From Rhizobium sp. Q54 (GTDB lineage: Bacteria > Pseudomonadota > Alphaproteobacteria > Rhizobiales > Beijerinckiaceae), in NCBI GenBank assembly GCA_945903655.1, contig CAMDOY010000125.1, positions 1 through 9,289 on the forward strand: a stretch of DNA of 9,289 bases. Direction: 5' to 3'. The position numbers and the translations under genes were made by a program. The notes below the pieces were generated by a model. That model saw only the letters and a list, made by a program, of their open reading frames with translations. It searched no databases and was not told the DNA's origin. Shown piece after piece: positions 1 to 6,086 of the stretch; position 1 is the stretch's first letter; each line of letters starts with the position of its first letter.

Positions 1-3000
1 ACCACATCACGAACATCATCAACATAATAGATATCGGCGCCGAGGCCGCCCGCCATGGCGTCAGCCCCCACGCCACCGTCCAGCGTGTCGTTTCCGGCGC
101 CGCCATCGAGGGTATCATCGCCCCCATAGCCATATATTTTGTCGGAGCCGTCGAGATCCGACAAGGAGTTGTTATTGGCGTTGCCGCTGATTTCGTTGTT
201 CAGGTTATTTCCGGTTCCGCTGATGGCGGAACCGGAGAGCATAAGATTTTCAAGGTTTGCGCCCAAGGTGTAACGGTTGAGCGACGAAACAACCGTATCA
301 ACGCCTCCATTGGTGGCTTCTGTAACGGAGTCACCAACATTGTCGAAATAATAAACATCATTGCCGGTCGTGGAGGTGAAGCTGTTGAGCCCCACGACAC
401 CGACTTTCAGGAGGCTTGGGGTCACAGCGCTATTATCCGACATCAGGATGGTCGGCTTCGCGCTGTCCGCCAAAGTAACCCAGTTTTTCAACGTGACGGT
501 TTCGCCGCTTGAAATGGTGGCGACGAGATCGTTGCCAACCTGGGTCCACAAGATGCTGCTGGCCCGAATGTTCGGCCCGAATTTCAGGATATCCCTGACT
601 CCATCCGTCCCCAGGATGATCGTGTCATTTCCCGATCCAAGACCAAACAGATAGGTATCAGCACCCGCGCCGCCATCCAGCACATCGTCACCAGCGCCGC
701 CATCAAGGGAATCATCTCCATCCCCAGCCGTCAGTCGGTCCGCGCCAGCCCCACCCAGCAATTTGTCATTGCCCGCGCCGCCATCTAGCTGATCGTCACC
801 AGCGCCGCCATCAAGGGAATCGGCTCCATCCCCACCCGTCAGGCTGTCCGCGCCAGCGCCGCCCAGCAAGGTGTCATTGCCCGCGCCACCATCCAGCTGA
901 TCGTCGCCCAGACCGCCGTCGATCAAATCGTCGCCAGCATCGCCCGACAGAATATTATTCTGGGCGTTCCCCAGAATGATATTGTTCAGACCATTGCCTG
1001 CGCCACGGATTGCATTTCCCGTCAGTTCGAGAGTCTCGACATTGGCGCCCAGCGAATAACTCACCGAGGTTATGACCTTGTCGATCCCCTGGCCTGACGT
1101 CTCGGTGACCGTATCGTTGGCGTCATCGACCAAATAGGTATCGTTACCCTTGCCACCGGCCATGTCGTCGGCGCCTGCGCCGCCATCGATCCTGTTGTCT
1201 CCGTCATTGCCAATGATGATATTGCGGGCAGCATTGCCGGTTGCGTCAATATTCGTGGGCGCATTCGTTCCCCTGGCGTTCAGCAGGGTCAGGTTCTCCA
1301 AATTGGCCAAAGCAGCGAATGAGAAAGTGACATAGGAGCGGACCGTGTCCACGCCCGAGCCCGGGCCAGCGTCCTCCTGGACAACATCATTCACGCTGTC
1401 GACGACATAGGTGTCGTCGCCCAGCCCGCCAATCATGGTGTCGTCGCCGCTGCCGCCATCCAGCGTGTCATTGCCGGCGCCTGCGTCGATCCTGTTGCGA
1501 CCATCATTTCCAATGATGATGTTCGCGCTGGCGTTGCCGGTGGCGTTGATGTCAGTGGCCGCGTTCGTGCCCCTGGCGTTCAGCAGGGTCAGGTTCTCCA
1601 CATTTTGCAACGCCTCAAGGGAGAAGGTGACATAGGAGCGAACCGTATCCGTGCCATTGTCTGGAAGTTCCTGCACGATATCGCCGACATCATCCACGAT
1701 ATAGGTGTCGTCTCCCGATCCGCCGTTCAGGGTGTCTGCGCCCAGCCCACCATCGAGCGTGTCATTACCCCCCGCGCCGACGAGCAAGTTCTTGCCATCG
1801 TTGCCAATGAGGACATTGTTCTCCTTGTTGCCAATCGCCATAAGGGCGCTGGATCCGCCGCTTACGGGATTCAGAAGGGTGATATTTTCGATATTGGGGT
1901 AATCAGCGAGGTTGACGCTGAAATAGGACTCGACCGTGTCGTTGCCCTCACCGTTCAACTCCCGCACCTGATCATCCGCCCGGTCGATGACATAGGTGTC
2001 GTCGCCGCGCCCGCCGATCATCGTATCAACGCCCAATCCGCCATCGAGCGTGTCATCGCCATCCCTGCCCTCAAGCCTGTTATTCGCCTGATTGCCAGTC
2101 AAAAGGTCGTCGCCCGAGCCGCCAATGGCGTTTTCAATGAGGGATCTGACGTCCTCAAGGCCGGTTGTGGGATCCCGATAGAGATAGGCGTTGCCTATAT
2201 TGCCGGGAAGAATGGCGTTGGGAGTCGCATCATGCGGCAGCAGATCTTCGGAGAACGTGCTGAAGTTTCCCGGCCGCAGATCAATTTTCAGATTTGTGCT
2301 GAAATTACTGAGGTCATAGGTATCGTCGCCACCGCCATCCCAGAGTATGGCGAAAAGGGTATACAAAACTTCACCCGAAGATCTTGTGATCGTGGCGGTT
2401 TCGTGTTGCTTCACGCCGTTGATAAATTGCACCCCGGTGACTGGATCCCATTTATAGACGGTTGCGCCGGAGTTGCTGTTAAAGTTTGCGCCATGTAGAT
2501 ACTGAACGGCGCGAATATCATCTATCCCAAGGGTCTGCACAGTGCTGTCGCCGTTGGTATTGCCTCCAATCACCTGGTTCCAGGAATAGAGCGTGGTGTA
2601 AAGTTGCGCCTGATGATCTTCCGGAACACCTCCGCCCCACCACCCACCAGCATCCAGGTACGCATGCTTCATTCCCAAAATGTGTAATAGTTCGTGTAGA
2701 TAATTGTGAAACGCAAAAGTGCCTGGCAGCGAGACATCGGAAGTGTTAAATTTGACGTCGGATGGCCTGGGTAAGCCGCCGGTGGCGAGGCCGCTGTAAC
2801 TGGGGTCCGCCACATAGGACGCCACCAGATCATGGGGCATACTGACGTCCACCTCGGTCCACTTGACTTGTGCGACGTTTGAGATTTGCGCGAGGGCGAG
2901 ACGGAAGTTTTGTTCTTGAGCTGGCGTGAACGGGTGCCAAGCGAACTCTTTAATTCCTGGATAGGTGAACATCTGCTCTCGCTCTTTGGCGAACGCATAT

Positions 3001-3080
3001 GTCGCGTCGATGGGCCCCGCCGAGGAGCCCGGGCCAATAAGGCCATCGATGTAGGGATTAAAGCTTAATTTCGCCGCCAT
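1..3080 (-). CDS. Serralysin-like M10 metallopeptidase with long RTX calcium-binding repeat region (partial, 3' end outside window)
   Basis: One frame stays open from ATG at 3080 to the left edge (1026 codons seen). The N-terminal part matches the serralysin catalytic core: a helix-like stretch near residues 51-76 ending TEV, then HELLHILGMKH with putative zinc ligands H129, H133 and H139 and catalytic E130. DDIRAVQYLHGAN at about 187-199 matches the serralysin helix before the beta-roll, followed by a WDGGGDDTYDLS-type M10 C-terminal segment. From about residue 320 there are RTX nonapeptides (GGxGxDxLx) in blocks separated by VENLTL-type linkers, and an HCBP-related domain around 800-890. 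No signal peptide is seen, as expected for type I secretion, whose C-terminal signal would lie beyond the window. The catalytic part is short on the N side: the first His is at 129, against about 176 in serralysin. The Met-turn is atypical (L164-Y165-S166-W167), so protease activity is uncertain. The ribosome site is poor, only a G-run upstream. Family assignment is firm; activity is inferred. Confidence 0.93.
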   Translation of the reverse strand, partial: MAAKLSFNPYIDGLIGPGSSAGPIDATYAFAKEREQMFTYPGIKEFAWHPFTPAQEQNFRLALAQISNVAQVKWTEVDVSMPHDLVASYVADPSYSGLATGGLPRPSDVKFNTSDVSLPGTFAFHNYLHELLHILGMKHAYLDAGGWWGGGVPEDHQAQLYTTLYSWNQVIGGNTNGDSTVQTLGIDDIRAVQYLHGANFNSNSGATVYKWDPVTGVQFINGVKQHETATITRSSGEVLYTLFAILWDGGGDDTYDLSNFSTNLKIDLRPGNFSTFSEDLLPHDATPNAILPGNIGNAYLYRDPTTGLEDVRSLIENAIGGSGDDLLTGNQANNRLEGRDGDDTLDGGLGVDTMIGGRGDDTYVIDRADDQVRELNGEGNDTVESYFSVNLADYPNIENITLLNPVSGGSSALMAIGNKENNVLIGNDGKNLLVGAGGNDTLDGGLGADTLNGGSGDDTYIVDDVGDIVQELPDNGTDTVRSYVTFSLEALQNVENLTLLNARGTNAATDINATGNASANIIIGNDGRNRIDAGAGNDTLDGGSGDDTMIGGLGDDTYVVDSVNDVVQEDAGPGSGVDTVRSYVTFSFAALANLENLTLLNARGTNAPTNIDATGNAARNIIIGNDGDNRIDGGAGADDMAGGKGNDTYLVDDANDTVTETSGQGIDKVITSVSYSLGANVETLELTGNAIRGAGNGLNNIILGNAQNNILSGDAGDDLIDGGLGDDQLDGGAGNDTLLGGAGADSLTGGDGADSLDGGAGDDQLDGGAGNDKLLGGAGADRLTAGDGDDSLDGGAGDDVLDGGAGADTYLFGLGSGNDTIILGTDGVRDILKFGPNIRASSILWTQVGNDLVATISSGETVTLKNWVTLADSAKPTILMSDNSAVTPSLLKVGVVGLNSFTSTTGNDVYYFDNVGDSVTEATNGGVDTVVSSLNRYTLGANLENLMLSGSAISGTGNNLNNEISGNANNNSLSDLDGSDKIYGYGGDDTLDGGAGNDTLDGGVGADAMAGGLGADIYYVDDVRDV
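688..903 (-). repeat. 108-base tandem duplication in the RTX region
   Basis: Copies 688-795 and 796-903 lie head to tail with a period of exactly 108 bases. This is 36 codons, or four RTX nonapeptides. By eye about nine in ten bases are the same, including a block of over 20 bases at the start of each copy. The period preserves the reading frame and the nine-residue beta-roll phase, so the duplication would lengthen the calcium-binding roll by four turns' worth of repeats without breaking it. Confidence 0.85.
1141..1950 (-). repeat. Tandem 97-100-residue RTX modules
   Basis: Segments near 1141-1350 and 1441-1650 match with a fixed offset of 300 bases (100 codons); the stretch 1271-1300 is identical to 1571-1600. 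A third, more diverged copy sits a further 291 bases on (marker positions 1579 and 1870, 1629 and 1920), giving 97 codons. Each module encodes a DDTYVVD-like strand, a DTVxSYVTFSL and VENLTLLN linker, a GTNA-ATGNA segment, and a cluster of nonapeptides. This architecture is common in large bacterial RTX proteins; the near identity of the first two copies suggests recent duplication or conversion. Confidence 0.85.
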
Positions 3081-3594
3081 GACGCCCCCCGCACAATTTC
3101 TGAAATATGAACCCGCAGGTCCCCCGCACCACGCCCGGGCGGACAATAAGGCGCCAGGGCGGGTGCTTTCGCGTTTGTGAATGTCTGTGACGCCAGCTGT
3201 GGGATCGCCATCTTGCCCCGACCATGGAGGCGCACAGGCTCAGGGTCCGCGTGGCCGCCCGCCCCGCCCATCTGCGCCGGCCCTGTCCGCACAGGAGGCG
3301 CCTGGAACATATGCAAGATACTCACGCCTCACCTCCACGATCCGCCGAAACCCGCCCCTCGCTGGTGGGGGCCACTCGGCGAAAACTCTGATGATCGGGC
3401 CTTCAACAAGCTGGCGAAATGTCCTCCACAATAGCGATGATCAAGCTGATCGTTTCGAAAATTCTTCGCATGATCCCGCGCACGACTTGGCAGCAGCTTA
3501 GGACAACATCTTGAACTTGGCAATTATATTCGCTTAGAGTCTTGAGCGTCATGGTTTACAAGGGTTCGACGCCGATCCTGACTGGAGTGGAAAA
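3081..3594. other. Divergent intergenic region between the RTX gene and lptE
   Basis: This 514-base gap must hold the 5' signals of two divergent genes. Several short frames cross it, but their translations are arginine- and proline-rich and match nothing I recognise. Next to the RTX start there is a small palindrome, ATTTC-T-GAAAT at 3096-3106, 15 bases upstream of the ATG. The right part (about 3440-3560) is visibly more AT-rich than the rest and holds the best promoter-like sequence for lptE. I see no convincing promoter for the RTX gene, no tRNA and no mobile-element end. Confidence 0.5.
3525..3530 (+). promoter_or_regulatory. Possible -10 element for lptE
   Basis: TATATT lies in an AT-rich island and matches the sigma-70 -10 consensus at five of six bases. 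No good -35 hexamer sits 16-18 bases upstream; TTGAAC at 3511-3516 is too close. If used, transcription would start near 3537 and leave a leader of about 58 bases before the TTG start. This is a weak call from sequence alone. Confidence 0.25.
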
Positions 3595-3598
3595 TTGA
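3551..3598 (+). other. Possible 15-codon upstream frame overlapping the lptE start
   Basis: ATG at 3551 opens a frame reading MVYKGSTPILTGVEN and ending with TGA at 3596-3598. That stop overlaps the TTG start of lptE (3595-3597) in the form TTGA, an arrangement that often allows translational coupling. The ribosome site before 3551 is weak, and the peptide resembles nothing I know. It may simply be chance. Confidence 0.2.
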
Positions 3599-4113
3599 GC
3601 GGAAACATCTCTGTTCGCAGGCCCTTCCTGTTTGGGGCCGTCGCCGCCGTGTCGCTCACGCTGGCGGGCTGTTTCCAACCCATGTACGGGCCTGGCCTCG
3701 GCATGGACATGCGCGGCGAGCTTCAGGCCATCGCCATCGAGCCGGCGTCAGGCAGGCTGGGTCACTATCTCACCGAGGAATTACGCTTTCTTTTCAATGG
3801 CACCGGCGACCCTGTTCCCCCCAGATACCGGCTCGTCGTCACCTTCACCCAGTCCGGGCAAACCAGTCTGGTGGACACGGTCACGGGACGCGCGACCTCC
3901 AACTCCCTTTCCGTGCGCGCCAACTACAAGCTTCTGCCCGCCATCGGGGGCGCGCCTCTCGCGGAGGGATATGTGGTCTCGCTCGCCGACTATGATCGCG
4001 GCAGCAACAGATACGCCAACGTCCGCTCCGCCCGCGACGCGGAAATCCGCAACGCCAAAGCCATGGCGGATCAGATCCGCACGCGCGTCGCCTCCTCGCT
4101 TCCGACCCTTTAG
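3595..4113 (+). CDS. lptE: LPS-assembly lipoprotein LptE
   Basis: This 172-residue protein is the outer-membrane lipoprotein that plugs the LptD barrel and helps insert lipopolysaccharide into the outer leaflet. A basic N-terminus and hydrophobic stretch (about residues 8-25) end in the lipobox L23-A24-G25-C26, giving a mature FQPMYG start typical of alphaproteobacterial LptE. The length, the YRLVVTF strand and the late helix rich in Ala and Arg (about 145-170) fit the family. The start is TTG, chosen because GGAG at 3584-3587 is 7 bases upstream and the next Met lies after the lipobox. In many alphaproteobacteria lptE sits between leuS and holA; here neither is present, and the next gene is an MsbA-type exporter 164 bases downstream. 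A second LptE-like gene elsewhere in the genome is therefore possible. The assignment rests on lipobox, length and motif style. Confidence 0.85.
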   Translation: MSGNISVRRPFLFGAVAAVSLTLAGCFQPMYGPGLGMDMRGELQAIAIEPASGRLGHYLTEELRFLFNGTGDPVPPRYRLVVTFTQSGQTSLVDTVTGRATSNSLSVRANYKLLPAIGGAPLAEGYVVSLADYDRGSNRYANVRSARDAEIRNAKAMADQIRTRVASSLPTL

Positions 4114-4116
4114 GGG

Positions 4117-4183
4117 CGCTCCCGGCTTGATCTGGCCCGGGGGCCGCGTCCTTGACCCATCCGGGAGCGGACAGTACTCTTTT
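4117..4183 (+). terminator. Inverted repeat after lptE, possible terminator
   Basis: A perfect 9-base inverted repeat, CGCTCCCGG at 4117-4125 and CCGGGAGCG at 4161-4169, starts 3 bases after the lptE stop. Its 35-base loop contains a smaller GC hairpin (GGCCC and GGGCC). A short T-run (4180-4183) follows after about ten bases, too far for a classical intrinsic terminator. It may attenuate read-through into the ABC gene or stabilise the lptE 3' end. Confidence 0.35.
4152..4180 (+). promoter_or_regulatory. Weak promoter-like pair before the ABC exporter
   Basis: TTGACC at 4152-4157 matches the -35 consensus at five of six bases, and TACTCT at 4175-4180 follows with a 17-base spacer but matches the -10 poorly (three of six). 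It overlaps the inverted repeat above. It would give the ABC gene its own leader of about 90 bases. Low certainty. Confidence 0.2.
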
Positions 4184-4277
4184 CTTGCGGCGGCGCGCTT
4201 TGCGTGAAACGCCTGTTCTTCATGTCTGAGCAGAGCCGTACGCGGCTTGCGTCATAGGCGACCGAAAGACGTTCATC

Positions 4278-6071
4278 GTGCTGCTCGATATTTTGAAGGC
4301 CCCCTTTGTCTGGGCGTTGCGTAAATTGTTGAAGAATCCCACCGGCTCCTTTGCGCTGATTGGGCGGTTGCTGCGCGAACAGGGGCCACGGCATTGGCGC
4401 GGCTATCTCTTCGCCTTCCTCTGCATGGCGGCCATGGCCGCATCCACCGCCTCCGCCGCATGGGTGATGAAAGACGTCATCGACAAGGTGTTCATCGCCA
4501 AGAACATGACTGCGCTCTGGCAGATCGCGGGTTTTCTGGCCTTTGTGAGCCTGGTGAAAGGCTTTTCAGCCTATGGGCAGCAAGTAGCGCTCGCCCGGGT
4601 CGCCAACGCTATTGTGGCGGATGTGCAGCGCCGGGTCTTCGACAAGATGCTGACTATGACCGTGGGCTTCTTCCACACGCGGCACTCCACCGATTTTATC
4701 GCCCGACAGTCTTTCATAGGCCAGTCGGCCTCGAACGTGCTGAATGTCGTGATCACCGCCCTGTCGCGCGACACGCTGACCCTGCTCGGTCTTGTGGGCG
4801 TCATGGTGGCGCAAGATCCGCTCATGGCGGCGCTTGCGCTGATTTTCATGCCGCTCGCCGTGGTCAGTTCGCGCAAATTGGCGGTGCGCGCGCGCAAGGT
4901 CATGAGCACGGAATTCACCGGCTTCGCGCAGATCATGGAATCCATGCAGGAGGCGGTGCAGGGCATTCGCATCGTCAAGGCCTTCACCCTTGAAAAGCAG
5001 ATGAGCGCCCGGCAGGAAGAATCCATCGGGAAGCTGGAGAAGGCCGCCAACAAACTGGCCGCCGTGAGCGCGCGCTCCAGCCCCATGATGGAGGCGCTGG
5101 GCGGCCTCGCCATCGCCGTGGTCATTGTTTACGGCGGCCTGCGAGTCATTGTCGATGGTCAGGCGCCCGGCGCTTTCTTCTCCTTCATCACGGCGGTGCT
5201 TTTGGCCTATGAACCCGCCAAGCGGCTGGCCCGCATGCATGTGGATCTCAACGCCTCCCTCATGGGCGTATCCATGCTTTATGACTTCCTCGACGAGAAG
5301 GATGTGGAACCCCATCTTTACGAGGGCAAGGCGATTGAGGTCACCCGGGGCGAAATCGAGTTTCGTGATGTCGTCTTCTCCTATCGGTCGGATGAGCCGG
5401 TGCTTCGCGGCCTGAGCTTTGTCGCCCAAGCCGGACAGACGACGGCCCTTGTGGGGCGCTCCGGCGGCGGCAAGAGCACGGTGATGTCGCTGCTGCTGCA
5501 ATATTGGAATGTGGAGGGTGGATCGGTCCTGATCGACGGGCAGGATATCGGCACAGTCTCCAAGGCCTCCCTGCGGCGGCAGATCGCCTATGTGAGCCAG
5601 GACAGCTATCTCTTCTCGGGCACGATCCGCGACAATATCGCCATCGGCAAGCCGGGCGCCACGGAGGAGGAGATCCTCGCGGCGGCAAAGGCTGCTCACG
5701 CCCACGAGTTCATCGAAAAGTTCGACCATGGCTACGACACCAAGGCCGGCGAGCAGGGCATGCAGCTATCGGGCGGGCAGCGCCAGCGCATCGCCATCGC
5801 CCGCGCCTTCCTGAAAAACGCGCCCATTCTCCTGCTAGACGAGGCGACCTCGGCCCTCGACACAGAATCCGAGCGGGCCGTTCAGGACGCCCTCGCGCGC
5901 CTGCGCGAAGGCCGGACCACCCTCGTCATCGCCCACCGCCTCTCCACCATCCGCAGCGCGGACAAGATCTACGTCATCTCCGAAGGAAGCGTGCAGGAAC
6001 AGGGACCGCACCAGCAGCTCATGGACAAGGCGGGCGTCTATGCGCTGCTCAATGAGGCGCAATCCATCTGA
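4278..6071 (+). CDS. MsbA-type ABC exporter, fused permease and ATPase half-transporter
   Basis: This 597-residue protein has the ABCB half-transporter plan and probably works as a homodimer in the inner membrane. Residues about 40-320 hold five or six hydrophobic spans typical of type IV ABC exporters. The ATPase domain shows the aromatic A-loop Y369, Walker A GRSGGGKST (393-401, K399), Q-loop Q441, an X-loop-like AGEQG, signature LSGGQ (497-501), Walker B with D521 and catalytic E522, and the switch H553, so it looks fully active. The start is GTG at 4278: a TGA at 4227 closes the frame upstream, and the ribosome site is weak (GAAAGA at 4264-4269). Its place between lptE and a GDP-mannose synthesis gene favours a lipid A, LPS or polysaccharide-lipid substrate, as for MsbA. 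Substrate cannot be read from sequence, and drug or lipid export is possible. It lacks a C39 peptidase domain, so it is not an obvious exporter for the RTX protein. Confidence 0.92.
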   Translation: MLLDILKAPFVWALRKLLKNPTGSFALIGRLLREQGPRHWRGYLFAFLCMAAMAASTASAAWVMKDVIDKVFIAKNMTALWQIAGFLAFVSLVKGFSAYGQQVALARVANAIVADVQRRVFDKMLTMTVGFFHTRHSTDFIARQSFIGQSASNVLNVVITALSRDTLTLLGLVGVMVAQDPLMAALALIFMPLAVVSSRKLAVRARKVMSTEFTGFAQIMESMQEAVQGIRIVKAFTLEKQMSARQEESIGKLEKAANKLAAVSARSSPMMEALGGLAIAVVIVYGGLRVIVDGQAPGAFFSFITAVLLAYEPAKRLARMHVDLNASLMGVSMLYDFLDEKDVEPHLYEGKAIEVTRGEIEFRDVVFSYRSDEPVLRGLSFVAQAGQTTALVGRSGGGKSTVMSLLLQYWNVEGGSVLIDGQDIGTVSKASLRRQIAYVSQDSYLFSGTIRDNIAIGKPGATEEEILAAAKAAHAHEFIEKFDHGYDTKAGEQGMQLSGGQRQRIAIARAFLKNAPILLLDEATSALDTESERAVQDALARLREGRTTLVIAHRLSTIRSADKIYVISEGSVQEQGPHQQLMDKAGVYALLNEAQSI

Positions 6072-6079
6072 GGCGCAAT
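6053..6079 (+). repeat. 11-base direct repeat at the end of the ABC gene
   Basis: TGAGGCGCAAT occurs at 6053-6063 and again at 6069-6079, 16 bases apart. In the first copy it is read as part of the last codons of the ABC gene; in the second it supplies the stop codon in a different frame. It looks like a small slippage duplication that may have set the present C-terminus. Confidence 0.5.
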
Positions 6080-6086
6080 GCGCTCA
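6069..6086. terminator. Short hairpin joining two convergent stop codons
   Basis: TGAGGCGC-AAT-GCGCTCA folds into a stem (TGA with TCA and GCGC with GCGC, one bulged G) whose outer ends are the stop codon of the ABC gene (6069-6071) and that of the minus-strand manC gene (6084-6086). No T-run follows on either strand, so it is not a classical intrinsic terminator, but it is the only structure available to separate the two converging transcripts. Confidence 0.3.

Noticed and set aside
660..910. Regular repeats that could suggest a CRISPR array or minisatellite
   Set aside because: The units are head to tail without unique spacers, in frame, and encode RTX nonapeptides.
1605..2498. Plus-strand 297-codon open frame opposite the RTX gene
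   Set aside because: It is the antisense of the RTX repeats. The opposite strand gives coherent RTX and M10 motifs throughout, and this frame has no recognisable domain.
3065..3325. Minus-strand 86-codon frame overlapping the RTX start, and plus-strand frames at 3177-3501
   Set aside because: They are Pro- and Arg-rich, overlap each other in several frames, lack clear ribosome sites and resemble no family. They fit chance openings in GC-rich DNA.
3437..3514. Plus-strand frame MIKLIVSKILRMIPRTTWQ and a few more codons
   Set aside because: It has a plausible look for a small basic peptide, but no ribosome site upstream and no way to support it without conservation data.
4566..5729. Minus-strand 387-codon open frame inside the ABC exporter
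   Set aside because: It is antisense to a complete set of ABC motifs, is His- and Gly-rich, and shows no family features.
4278..6071. ABC protein as the type I secretion ATPase for the RTX protein
   Set aside because: No C39 or C39-like N-terminal domain, no membrane fusion protein or TolC-like gene nearby, and a different strand and neighbourhood. An MsbA-type lipid exporter fits better.
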